A DNA stretch of 64,000 nucleotides from the NCBI RefSeq assembly GCF_013128195.2, contig NZ_CP053452.2:2356001-2420000 (forward strand). Reading direction: 5' to 3'. Positions 45,884 through 54,897 of the stretch are shown here, piece after piece. The position numbers were made by a program, and so were the translations under genes. This DNA is from Frigoriglobus tundricola (GTDB taxonomy: Bacteria; Planctomycetota; Planctomycetia; Gemmatales; Gemmataceae). Positions within the stretch are counted from its first letter, which is position 1; each line of letters begins with the position of its first letter. The notes beneath the pieces were generated by a model, which saw nothing but the letters and a program-made list of their open reading frames with translations, did not search any database and was not told the origin of the DNA.

Positions 45884-47008
45884 GTGCCGAGCGCCGCCAA
45901 CATCTACCGGCTGGGCGTCAAGGAGCTGTGGAGCCTGGCGCGCGACCCGATCATGCTCGTGCTGATCGCGTACACGTTCACGGTGTCGATCTATGTGGCG
46001 GCCACGGCGGTGCCCGACACGCTGCACAACGTGCCGATCGCCTTCGTCGACGAGGACGAGTCGGCGCTCTCGGGGAAGGTCGTCGCGGCGTTCTACGCGC
46101 CCCAGTTCAAGCCGCCGGACGTGGTCCCGCTGGCCGGCATCGACGCGGGCATGGACGCCGGGGCGTACACCTTCGTGCTGAACATCCCGCCGAACTTCCA
46201 GCGCGACGTGCTGGCCGGGAAGTCGCCGACGGTCCAGCTCAACGTGGACGCCACGCGGATGACGCAGGCGTTCAGCGGCAGCGGCTACGTCCAGCAGATC
46301 GTGCAGGACCAGGTGAACGAGTTCGTGCGGCGGTACCACGGCCGCGCCGCGCCGCCGGTGGAACTGGCCCTGCGGGCCCGGTTCAACCCGAACCTGGAGC
46401 AGTTCTGGTTCGGCGCGCTGATGGAGATCATCAACAACGTGACGCTGCTGGCGATCATCCTCGCCGGGGCGTCGCTGATCCGCGAGCGGGAGCACGGCAC
46501 CATCGAGCACCTGCTGGTGATGCCGGTCACCCCGGCGGAGATCATGCTGTCCAAGGTGTGGTCGATGGGCCTGGTGGTGCTGGCGTCCGCCGGTCTGGCG
46601 CTGGCGGTCGTCGTGCGGGGTGCCCTGGGCGTGCCGATCGAGGGCTCGGTGCCGCTGTTCCTGGCGGGCACCGCGCTGCACCTGTTCGCGGCCACGTCGC
46701 TGGGAATTTTCATGGCCACGCTGGCGCGCTCGATGCCCCAGTTCGGGCTGCTCACGGTGCTGGTGGTGCTGCCGCTCCAGATGCTGTCCGGCGGGTTCAC
46801 CCCGCGGGAGAGCATGCCCGCGTTCGTGCGGACCCTGATGCTGGCCGCGCCGACCACCCATTACGTGGCCCTGTCCCAGGCCGTTCTGTACCGCGGGGCG
46901 GGGCTCGGGGTGGTGTGGCCGCAGTTCCTGGCGCTGGCCGGGATCGGCACGGTGTTCTTCGCGGTCGCGCTGAACCGGTTCCGCAAGACCATCAGCCAGA
47001 TGGCCTGA
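45884..47008 (+). CDS. ABC-2 type permease (YhhJ-like)
   Basis: The 374-residue protein has one N-terminal membrane helix (MLVLIAYTFTVSIYVAATAV), a large external domain (about residues 40-170) and five more helices ending in AGIGTVFFAVALNRF. A conserved ABC-2 element, IREREHGTIEHLLVMPVTPA, lies in the first cytoplasmic loop. I chose GTG 45884 because AGGAG lies eight bases upstream; GTG 45878 is closer than usual to that site. It completes the exporter with the two preceding genes. Confidence 0.88.
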   Translation: MPSAANIYRLGVKELWSLARDPIMLVLIAYTFTVSIYVAATAVPDTLHNVPIAFVDEDESALSGKVVAAFYAPQFKPPDVVPLAGIDAGMDAGAYTFVLNIPPNFQRDVLAGKSPTVQLNVDATRMTQAFSGSGYVQQIVQDQVNEFVRRYHGRAAPPVELALRARFNPNLEQFWFGALMEIINNVTLLAIILAGASLIREREHGTIEHLLVMPVTPAEIMLSKVWSMGLVVLASAGLALAVVVRGALGVPIEGSVPLFLAGTALHLFAATSLGIFMATLARSMPQFGLLTVLVVLPLQMLSGGFTPRESMPAFVRTLMLAAPTTHYVALSQAVLYRGAGLGVVWPQFLALAGIGTVFFAVALNRFRKTISQMA

Positions 47009-47055
47009 TTCGACTTCACCGATGCGTCTGCGATCTCAAACCCAAGGAATGACCC

Positions 47056-49482
47056 GTGTCAAACGATCTCCTGGAACCCGCCCTCCAAACTCCCTCGACG
47101 CTACCCCCTCAGGACGCGAACGACGCGCTCACGCCGGAGCTGCTTCACAGGATCGACGCGTACTGGCGCGCCGCCAACTACCTCTCGGTCGGGCAAATCT
47201 ATCTCTACGACAACCCGTTGCTGAAGGAGCCGCTGACCCTGGCGCACGTGAAGCCGCTGGTGGTCGGGCACTGGGGGACGACGCCGGGCCAGAGCTTCAT
47301 CTACGTGCACCTGAACCGGGTCATCAAGAAGTACGACCTGAACGTGCTCTACGTCGCCGGCCCCGGTCACGGCGGCCCGGCGATCGTCGGGAATGTTTAT
47401 CTCGAAGGCACCTGGAGCGAAGTTTATCCCGACGTCACCCAGGACGAAGCCGGGCTGAATAAGTTGTTCAAACAGTTTTCGTTTCCCGGCGGCATCTCCA
47501 GCCACGTGGCCCCGACGACGCCCGGCTCGATTCACGAGGGCGGCGAACTGGGGTACTCGCTCAGCCACGCCTTCGGCGCCGCGTTCGACAACCCCGACCT
47601 GATCGTCGCGTGTGTCGTCGGCGACGGGGAAGCGGAGACCGGTCCGCTGGCGACCGCGTGGCATTCCAACAAGTTCCTCGACCCGGTCACCGACGGGGCC
47701 GTGCTGCCGATCCTGCACCTCAACGGGTACAAGATCAGCAACCCGACGGTCCTGGCCCGAATCGAGCACGAGGAACTGGAGCAATTCTTCCGCGGCTGCG
47801 GCTGGACGCCCTACTTCGTGGAAGGCACCGAGCCGCAAGAAATGCATCAGGCGATGGCCCGGACCCTGGAAGCGGCCATCGACGACATCCGAGAAATCCA
47901 GAAGAACGCGCGCGCCAACAACGACACCACGCGGCCGCGCTGGCCCGTGATCGTGCTCCGGTCGCCGAAGGGATGGACGGGGCCGAAAGTCGTCGATGGG
48001 TTGCCCGTGGAAGGCACGTTCCGGGCACATCAGGTGCCGCTCCTGGTGAACGCCGAGCACCCCGAGCACGTCCCACAACTCGAACGCTGGATGAAGAGCT
48101 ACAAGCCGGAGGAACTGTTCGACGAGAGCGGGCGACTGATGCCGGAGTTGGCCGAGTTGGCGCCGAAGGGTGACCGGCGCATGGGTGCCAATCCCCATGC
48201 CAACGGCGGCGTCCTGCTGCGCGACCTGCGCATGCCGGACTTCCGCGACCACGCGGTCCACGTGCCCGCGCCCGGCGCCGTCCAGGGTCAGGATACGCTC
48301 GTGCTGGGCAAGTTCCTGCGCGACGTGGTCGAGCTGAACCGGGATCAGCGGAACTTCCGGGTTTTCGGCCCCGATGAGACGCTTTCAAACCTCCTGGGCG
48401 CGGTCTTCGAGGTCACCAGCCGCCAGTGGGACGCACGGGCGGTCAAGAACGACGAGTTCCTCGCGACCTCGGGGCGCGTGTTGGACTCGATGCTCAGCGA
48501 GCACCAGTGCGAGGGCTGGTTGGAGGGCTACCTGTTGACCGGGCGGCACGGGCTGTTCAACAGCTACGAGGCCTTCATCCGGATCGTCGATTCGATGTTC
48601 AGCCAGCACGCCAAGTGGCTGAAGGTCACGCTGGAGCTGCCCTGGCGCCGGAAGATCGCGTCGCTGAACTATCTGCTTGCCTCGCACGTGTGGCAGCAGG
48701 ACCACAACGGCTTCACGCACCAGGATCCGGGTTTCATCGACCACGTGATCAACAAGAAGGCCGACATCGTTCGCGTCTACCTGCCGCCCGACGCGAACTG
48801 TCTGCTCTCGGTCGTCGATCACTGTCTCCGGAGCCGGCATTACGTGAACGTGGTCGTGGCCGGCAAGCACGCGCTGCCCCAGTGGCTGACCATGGACGCC
48901 GCCGCGGTGCATTGCACCGAGGGCATCGGCATCTGGCAATGGGCCAGCAACGACCAGGGGGCCGAGCCGGACGTGGTGATGGCCTGCTGCGGCGACACGC
49001 CCACGTTGGAGATTCTGGCCGCCGTTTCCATTCTGCGCCAGCACTTGCCCGATCTGAAGATCCGGGTGGTCAACGTCGTCGATCTGATGAAGCTACAGTC
49101 CGCGAGCGAGCACCCGCACGGGCTGAACGAAGCGGATTTCGACTCGCTCTTCACCACCGACAAGCACGTCATCTTCGGGTTCCACGGGTACCCGTCGGTG
49201 GTTCACCGGCTGACCTACCGCCGGACCAACCGCAACATCCACGTTCACGGCTACAAGGAGGAAGGCACGATCACGACCGCCTTCGACATGCGGGTGCAAA
49301 ACGACCTGGACCGATTTCATCTGGTGCAAAACGTGGTGGACCGCTTGCCGCAAGTGGGTACCAGGGGCGATTACCTGAAGCAGATGGTTCGGGACAAACT
49401 CATCGAACACAAGCGGTACATCGACCGGCACGGCGCGGACATGCCGGAAATCCGCAACTGGCAGTGGGGCGCCCCGAAATGA
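47056..49482 (+). CDS. xfp: phosphoketolase (xylulose/fructose 6-phosphate)
   Basis: The 808-residue thiamine-diphosphate enzyme splits xylulose 5-phosphate or fructose 6-phosphate to acetyl phosphate and an aldose phosphate. It shows [38 protein letters not shown], the thiamine site [20 protein letters not shown] and [13 protein letters not shown]. Its length is normal for the family. GTG 47056 is the start. With ackA it yields ATP without oxygen. It is followed by alcohol dehydrogenase and triosephosphate isomerase in the same direction. Confidence 0.95.
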   Translation: MSNDLLEPALQTPSTLPPQDANDALTPELLHRIDAYWRAANYLSVGQIYLYDNPLLKEPLTLAHVKPLVVGHWGTTPGQSFIYVHLNRVIKKYDLNVLYVAGPGHGGPAIVGNVYLEGTWSEVYPDVTQDEAGLNKLFKQFSFPGGISSHVAPTTPGSIHEGGELGYSLSHAFGAAFDNPDLIVACVVGDGEAETGPLATAWHSNKFLDPVTDGAVLPILHLNGYKISNPTVLARIEHEELEQFFRGCGWTPYFVEGTEPQEMHQAMARTLEAAIDDIREIQKNARANNDTTRPRWPVIVLRSPKGWTGPKVVDGLPVEGTFRAHQVPLLVNAEHPEHVPQLERWMKSYKPEELFDESGRLMPELAELAPKGDRRMGANPHANGGVLLRDLRMPDFRDHAVHVPAPGAVQGQDTLVLGKFLRDVVELNRDQRNFRVFGPDETLSNLLGAVFEVTSRQWDARAVKNDEFLATSGRVLDSMLSEHQCEGWLEGYLLTGRHGLFNSYEAFIRIVDSMFSQHAKWLKVTLELPWRRKIASLNYLLASHVWQQDHNGFTHQDPGFIDHVINKKADIVRVYLPPDANCLLSVVDHCLRSRHYVNVVVAGKHALPQWLTMDAAAVHCTEGIGIWQWASNDQGAEPDVVMACCGDTPTLEILAAVSILRQHLPDLKIRVVNVVDLMKLQSASEHPHGLNEADFDSLFTTDKHVIFGFHGYPSVVHRLTYRRTNRNIHVHGYKEEGTITTAFDMRVQNDLDRFHLVQNVVDRLPQVGTRGDYLKQMVRDKLIEHKRYIDRHGADMPEIRNWQWGAPK

Positions 49483-49607
49483 ATGCGCCTTGGGGGTGCC
49501 GCTGACGCACGGGCTGTCGGAAACGCCTTGGGCGGCACGGCGAGTGACGAGCGGTGTGCAATAGCCGACTGTACCTACCGTGGGTCGGCTGCCAATCGGA
49601 GAACGGA

Positions 49608-50591
49608 ATGCACGCGATGGTCTTACACAAGATTGGGGCGCCGCTCGAATGGACGGAACTGCCCGACCGGCGGCCCGGACGTGGCGAGGTTCGTGTGCGG
49701 GTGGCCGCCTGCGGCGTCTGCCGCACGGACCTCCACGTCGTCGATGGCGAGTTGCCGGAGCCGAAAGTGCCGATCATCCCGGGCCACGAAATTGTGGGCC
49801 GGATCGACGCGATCGGGCCCGGCGTGGACGAACTGAGCGTGGGCGAGCGGGTCGGCATCCCGTGGCTCGGCCACACCTGCGACGTGTGCCCGTACTGTCG
49901 GAGCGGTCGGGAGAACCTCTGCGACGCTCCGGTCTTCACGGGCTACACGCGCGACGGCGGGTTCGCGACCGCAGCAATCGCCGACGCCCGCTTCGCGTTC
50001 CCGCTCGGGGACGCGGGCAGCGACGTGGCGCTCGCCCCGTTGCTCTGCGCCGGACTGATCGGCTGGCGCGCGCTGGCCCTCGCGGGTGACGGGAACGCGC
50101 TGGGGCTGTACGGATTCGGCGCGGCGGCCCACATCGTCGCGCAAGTCGCGCGGTGGCAGGGGCGGACGGTGTACGCCTTCACGCGGCCGGGCGACGCCGG
50201 CACCCAGACCTTTGCCCGGAGCCTCGGCGCGACCTGGGCGGGCGGATCGGACGAGGCGCCGCCGGTGCCGCTCGACGCCGCGATCATCTTCGCGACCGCC
50301 GGCGACCTCGTGCCGGTGGCCCTGAAGGCGGTCCGCAAGGGCGGGCGCGTCGTGTGCGCGGGGATCCACATGAGCGGCATCCCGGGCTTCCCCTATCGAC
50401 TACTCTGGGAAGAGCGCCGGCTCGTTTCGGTCGCCAATCTCACGCGCCAGGACGGACTCGATTTCCTGCGACTGGTGCCGCGGATGGGAATCGTCACCAC
50501 GACCACACGCTACCCGCTCGACCGCGCCAACGAGGCTCTCGCCGACCTGCGCGCCGGCCGCTTCAAGGGTGCGGCCGTACTCGTTCCGTGA
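49608..50591 (+). CDS. zinc-dependent alcohol dehydrogenase
   Basis: The 327-residue enzyme has the catalytic zinc ligands Cys38 (GVCRTDLH) and His60-Glu61 (GHEIVGR). The structural zinc cysteines are at 91, 94, 97 and 105, and the cofactor fold lies around [20 protein letters not shown]. The glycine motif is GFGAAA rather than GxGxxG, as in AdhA-like enzymes. It may reduce acetaldehyde or other aldehydes to recycle NADH. ATG 49608 follows CGGAG. It sits between phosphoketolase and tpiA in a fermentative cluster. Confidence 0.85.
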   Translation: MHAMVLHKIGAPLEWTELPDRRPGRGEVRVRVAACGVCRTDLHVVDGELPEPKVPIIPGHEIVGRIDAIGPGVDELSVGERVGIPWLGHTCDVCPYCRSGRENLCDAPVFTGYTRDGGFATAAIADARFAFPLGDAGSDVALAPLLCAGLIGWRALALAGDGNALGLYGFGAAAHIVAQVARWQGRTVYAFTRPGDAGTQTFARSLGATWAGGSDEAPPVPLDAAIIFATAGDLVPVALKAVRKGGRVVCAGIHMSGIPGFPYRLLWEERRLVSVANLTRQDGLDFLRLVPRMGIVTTTTRYPLDRANEALADLRAGRFKGAAVLVP

Positions 50592-50718
50592 GCCAGAGCG
50601 AGCCAGAGGGCGGGCGAGTACACGGCCGCGATGGAGACGCCCCCGCGCACGTCTGACCCCCGCGGTGGGTCAACCGCTCCGGGCCGCCTTCCAACACACC
50701 AATGGGTGAGGAGAAGAG

Positions 50719-51495
50719 ATGCGCCAGAAATTCGTCGTCGGCAACTGGAAGATGCACACCACCGTTGCCGAGGCCGAGCAGTTGGCCACGGCGATCGTGG
50801 AGGGTATCGGGAACGAGGACCGCGGACGTGTCGCGGTCTGCCCGCCGTTCCCCTACCTGGCCCTCGTCGGCGAGATCCTCAAGGGCAGTCGCGTCGCGCT
50901 CGGGGCCCAGAACCTCTACCCCGAAGCGGAAGGCGCGTTCACCGGCGAGGTCAGCCCGACCATGCTCCTCGACCTCGGCTGCCAGTATGTGATCCTCGGG
51001 CACAGCGAGCGCCGCCACAAACTATGCGAATCCGATTTGTTCATCAATCAAAAGGTCCGGGTCGCACTGGCCGCCGGTCTTGAGGTGATTTTGTGCGTCG
51101 GCGAGACCCTGGACCAACGGAACGGCGATCAGGCCGAAGCGGTGCTCGATCGGCAACTCGGCCACGGGTTGGCCGGCGTGTCTGCGCAGGCCCTGGCCCG
51201 CCTGAGTGTCGCGTACGAGCCGGTCTGGGCGATCGGCAATATCGCCCACCACGCCACCCCCCAGCAGGCTCAGGACGCGCACGCCATCATCCGGCGCCGC
51301 TTCGGTCAGCTCTTCGACGAGGAATCGGCGCGGGCACTCGTGATCCAGTACGGCGGCAGCGTCGAGCCGGAGAACGCCGCCGCGCTCCTGAGCCGGCCCG
51401 GGGTGGACGGTGCCCTTGTCGGGGGTGCCAGCCTGAACGCCGCCGCGTTTCTGGCCATCGTCCGGGCCGGGGTTGGTGAGCCGGGACCGAGGTGA
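50719..51495 (+). CDS. tpiA: triosephosphate isomerase with altered loop 6
   Basis: The 258-residue barrel has Asn9 and Lys11 (VVGNWKMH), His95 (ILGHSERRH), Glu167 (AYEPVWAIG) and the phosphate loop IQYGGSVEPENAAALL. These residues match an active enzyme interconverting dihydroxyacetone phosphate and glyceraldehyde 3-phosphate. The flexible loop 6, usually GTGKTATP, here reads GNIAHHATP and is one residue longer. That loop closes over the substrate, so kinetics may differ. It is probably a second, cluster-specific isomerase serving the phosphoketolase route. GAGGAG precedes the ATG. Confidence 0.9.
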   Translation: MRQKFVVGNWKMHTTVAEAEQLATAIVEGIGNEDRGRVAVCPPFPYLALVGEILKGSRVALGAQNLYPEAEGAFTGEVSPTMLLDLGCQYVILGHSERRHKLCESDLFINQKVRVALAAGLEVILCVGETLDQRNGDQAEAVLDRQLGHGLAGVSAQALARLSVAYEPVWAIGNIAHHATPQQAQDAHAIIRRRFGQLFDEESARALVIQYGGSVEPENAAALLSRPGVDGALVGGASLNAAAFLAIVRAGVGEPGPR

Positions 51496-51531
51496 AACCC
51501 GCCCACTCAAATTCTCGGTGGCGTCTCACCG

Positions 51532-53103
51532 TCACTCGAACGCCTTGATCAGCGCCTCGAACTTCGTCAGCAACGATTTGGCGTGCGGCGTCACGGGCGG
51601 GATCGTACGATCGATACCGAGGAGCTGGTAGACGGCCGTCTGGGCGGCCCGGATGGAGTACTCCACCGTGAAGACGACGTCGTCCGGGATCTCGACGAAC
51701 TGGCTGACGAACGCGAAGTTCCGCGAGCCGGGGGGCACCGGTTGCGGCCGGTCCCCGCGGACGCGGGGCATGAACATGCTGGTCAGGAAGGGCATCCGGC
51801 ACGGGATGCAGTTGGCACCGTCCAGGCTCTCCGGGTCGAACCGCAAGTGGCCGCAGAGTTCCCGGAGGATCTCCGCGCCGGTGCAATCGGCCATCGGTTT
51901 CGGCACGAAGTTGCCGACCCGGTCCGGGAACAGGGCGTAACCCCAGAAGACGAACACGTCCTCCGGTTGGTTCGGGAAGTGGGGCTGAGCCGCCAGGACG
52001 ATCGACATCAGCCAGTTCGAGTCCTTGAAACTCACCAGCCCGCCGGTCCCGGCCCGGTTCCCACTGAGCCGGAACATTTCGTCGAAGAACGCGGGCGCGT
52101 TCAGGGTGACCGTGAACGACTCCCAGTACGACTGGGCGATGCAACTGTTGAAGGCCGCCGGGCGGCCGAACTCCGGGCGGCCCGCGGCGAGTTTCTCCCA
52201 GACGCCCCAACTGCTCGCGTCCGCCTTGGTCCGCCTGGCGGGGACGGTCGTCGTCGAGCCGAGGCTGGAGGCGTCGGTCATCGAGCCGTTCTGCAGGAAG
52301 ACGAGGTCCCCGTCGCGCACGGGGATCACTTCGGCGGTCCCCTTCCGCACGCACCGGATGCCGGTCACGACGAACGTACCGGCGTCGGTGGCGTGTTCGA
52401 GTTCCGTCACCGTGCAACCGGTGACCATCCGCACGCCCCGGGCGACGAGCCACGCCTGGAGCGGGACGACCAGGGAGTCGTACTGGTTGAAGACCGTCCG
52501 TTTGACGCCCGCGAGCGTTTCGATGCGGGTAAACTCGACCAGGAAGCGGAGCAAGTACCGCTTGAACTCGACGGCGCTGTGCCACGGCTGGAACGCGAAC
52601 GTGGTGGACCACATGTACCAGAAATTCGTCTCGAAGAACTCGGGGGACAGGCAGTCGGTGATGCGGCGGTCCGCCAGTTCGTCCTCGTCGGCCCGGCTGA
52701 GTTTCAGCAACTCCACCCGGTCCCGCATCGAGAACCCCATCGAGGTCACCGGGACGATGGCCCGGCGGCGGTCGATGAGGCGGGCCCGCGAATGGGCCCG
52801 GTGCAGCTCGTTGAACGCGACGGTCTCGTCGAACACCGATTGCCCCTCGTGGCGGAGCGACGGGATCGATTTGTACAGATCCCACGTGCACTCGTAGTTG
52901 TCGGTCGTCAACATGCGCCCGCCGCGCATGGAGTACCCGCCCGCGGGTTCGCCCGCACCGTCCAGGCTGCCGCCCAGGACGGGGAGCGCTTCGAGGATCG
53001 AAATGTTCGCACCGGGCAGGTGGCCGTCGCGGACCAGAAAGGCGGCAGCGGCCAGGGACCCGATCCCGCCGCCCACGAGATAGACTTTTGAGTCGTTACG
53101 CAC
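51532..53103 (-). CDS. ohyA: oleate hydratase
   Basis: The 523-residue flavoprotein has an N-terminal FAD motif, KVYLVGGGIGSLAAAAFLVR, then EALPVLGGSLDGAG and GGRMLTTDNYECTWDLYKSI. It matches the oleate hydratase family throughout, including the FWYMWSTTFAFQPWHSAVEF segment and the C-terminal VEYSIRAAQTAVYQLLGI. It adds water to the cis-9 double bond of unsaturated fatty acids, often as protection from their toxicity. The GTG at 53103 is my choice of start; the frame is open to 53154. It converges on tpiA. Confidence 0.9.
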   Translation of the reverse strand: MRNDSKVYLVGGGIGSLAAAAFLVRDGHLPGANISILEALPVLGGSLDGAGEPAGGYSMRGGRMLTTDNYECTWDLYKSIPSLRHEGQSVFDETVAFNELHRAHSRARLIDRRRAIVPVTSMGFSMRDRVELLKLSRADEDELADRRITDCLSPEFFETNFWYMWSTTFAFQPWHSAVEFKRYLLRFLVEFTRIETLAGVKRTVFNQYDSLVVPLQAWLVARGVRMVTGCTVTELEHATDAGTFVVTGIRCVRKGTAEVIPVRDGDLVFLQNGSMTDASSLGSTTTVPARRTKADASSWGVWEKLAAGRPEFGRPAAFNSCIAQSYWESFTVTLNAPAFFDEMFRLSGNRAGTGGLVSFKDSNWLMSIVLAAQPHFPNQPEDVFVFWGYALFPDRVGNFVPKPMADCTGAEILRELCGHLRFDPESLDGANCIPCRMPFLTSMFMPRVRGDRPQPVPPGSRNFAFVSQFVEIPDDVVFTVEYSIRAAQTAVYQLLGIDRTIPPVTPHAKSLLTKFEALIKAFE

Positions 53104-53170
53104 GATGGATCGGCCCCTGGGGAACGGACGTGACACAGCGGATGCGGCCCGCACGGGAAACCACGCCGGT

Positions 53171-54358
53171 TCACTTTTTCAGCGACGCCATGTCGATCAC
53201 GAACCGGTACCGGACGTCCTTCTTCACCACCCGGTCGTAGGCCTCGTTGATCTTCTGGGCCGGGATCACTTCGACGTCCGCGGTGATCTTGTGCTTCGCG
53301 CAGAAGTCCACCACCTCCTGGGTTTCGGCCATGCCGCCGATGAGTGACCCGGCGACCGACTTGCGCGCGTGGATCAGCTGCGCGGCGACGAGGTCCGACG
53401 CCTTCTTGTCGAGCGCGCCGACGACCACGAGCGTGCGGTCCCGTTTCAGCAGGGCGACGTAGGGGTTCAGGTCGTGGGCCCGGGGCACCGTGCTGAGGAT
53501 GAAATCGAAGCTGTTCGCGTGCCCCTTCATCGCCTTCGCGTCGGACGACAGGACGGCCCCTTCGGCCCCGAGCCGGCCGGCGTCTTTGATCTTGCCCGGG
53601 GATGTGGTGATCGCGAACGGTCGGGCGCCCAGCGCCCTGGCGATCTTGACGGCGACGTGCCCCAGCCCGCCGATGCCGACGACGCCCACCTTCTGCCCCT
53701 TCAGCACCTTCCAGTGGCGCATCGGCGAGTAGGTGGTGACCCCGGCGCACAGCAAGGGCGCCGCGCCCTTGGGGTCCAGCCCGGCCGGGATCTTGACCAC
53801 GAACTTCTCCGTCACCACGACCGTCGTCGAGTACCCGCCGTAGGTGGTCTTCCCGGTGCCCGGGTCGGGGCTGTTGTAGGTGAAGGTGGTCCCGTTCTCG
53901 CAGAACTGCTCCAGGCCCTCCGCGCAACTGGGGCACCGCTGGCACGAGTCCACCATGCAGCCCACCGCCGCGACGTCACCGACCTTCAACCTGGTAACCT
54001 TGTTGCCGACGGTTGACACCCGGCCGACGATCTCGTGGCCGGGGACACACGGGTAGACGGTGCCGAGCCACTCGTTCCGGGCGGTGTGGATGTCGGAGTG
54101 GCAGACGCCGCAGAACAAGATGTCGATCTGCACGTCCGTCGGACCGACGTCGCGCCGGAGGAAGTCGAACGGGGCGAGCGCCACGCTGGCGTCCGTCGCC
54201 GCGTAGCCGGAAGCCGCAATGCCCTTCGGAGCTGGCGGCTGGGCGCAGACCATGCCGCCCCCCGCGAGCGGGCCGAGCACGGCCGCGCCGACGGTGGCCT
54301 TGATCGCCGTACCGAGCACGTCCCGCCGTTCGACAGTGTTTTCGCGCGCGTTCGTCAT
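53171..54358 (-). CDS. Tat-exported zinc alcohol dehydrogenase
   Basis: The 395-residue protein has a twin-arginine leader (ERRDVLGTAIKATVGAAVLG, with AGGG and CAQ near the end). A YahK-like medium-chain dehydrogenase follows. Catalytic zinc ligands are Cys86 (GVCHSD), His108-Glu109 and probably a later Cys; structural Cys lie at 139, 142, 145 and 153. The cofactor site is VGVVGIGGLGHVAVKIA. Relatives reduce aldehydes with NADPH in the cytoplasm, so a Tat signal is unusual. GAGGAG precedes the ATG at 54358. It precedes the oleate hydratase gene in the same direction. Confidence 0.85.
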   Translation of the reverse strand: MTNARENTVERRDVLGTAIKATVGAAVLGPLAGGGMVCAQPPAPKGIAASGYAATDASVALAPFDFLRRDVGPTDVQIDILFCGVCHSDIHTARNEWLGTVYPCVPGHEIVGRVSTVGNKVTRLKVGDVAAVGCMVDSCQRCPSCAEGLEQFCENGTTFTYNSPDPGTGKTTYGGYSTTVVVTEKFVVKIPAGLDPKGAAPLLCAGVTTYSPMRHWKVLKGQKVGVVGIGGLGHVAVKIARALGARPFAITTSPGKIKDAGRLGAEGAVLSSDAKAMKGHANSFDFILSTVPRAHDLNPYVALLKRDRTLVVVGALDKKASDLVAAQLIHARKSVAGSLIGGMAETQEVVDFCAKHKITADVEVIPAQKINEAYDRVVKKDVRYRFVIDMASLKK

Positions 54359-54897
54359 TTCGGTCTCCTCGTTTCGGGATGCGACTGAGCGGTTTCGGGT
54401 GATCATTCCCGGTGACACGCCGTCCGCGTCTCCCGCCGCGTAGTGGTCCAACGCGCCGAGGCGGACGGGAAATCAGTCGATACGAGGTGAGTGGAACCCA
54501 GCAGCTTCGGTGCCGCGACGAGGTCGTGAGGTCGGGCCCAGGACGGTGCGGCCGTTTCCGGTGGATAACCCTGCGCGGAGACGGGGGTATTTGCTGACAA
54601 CCGGGCGCTATTTCCCCACTCCCGTTTCGCCTTTTCCGCCGACCCCGTTTCCGCGGACCGAGACCAGGAGCCAGGAACAATGGTGGGCCGTTTCCACCGG
54701 TGCTGCCGGCCACGTGGGTCAAGACCGGCCTTGAATTTGCAGTGGCTCTATCAATTTGGCGCACCGTACCAGACGACAGGTTTCGCGTCCCACGGGGATG
54801 TGGGGGAGTCCAGTACGAATAGCGTTCGGTGCTGGAGCCAGATGCGGCCGGAGATCGTTCACCCGTTTGCTCTGTCGCCCCCCTTGAGGTCGGTCGT
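54359..54897. other. divergent intergenic region
   Basis: These 539 bases separate the minus-strand dehydrogenase from the plus-strand RNB nuclease gene and must hold promoters for both. I see no gene with a plausible start and no recognisable operator. Confidence 0.4.

Noticed and set aside
43370-47008. A 1212-residue open frame covering the ABC transporter genes
   Set aside because: Its first two thirds are an Arg/Pro-rich out-of-frame reading of the RbbA-like gene; only the last 374 codons, from 45884, are a real permease.
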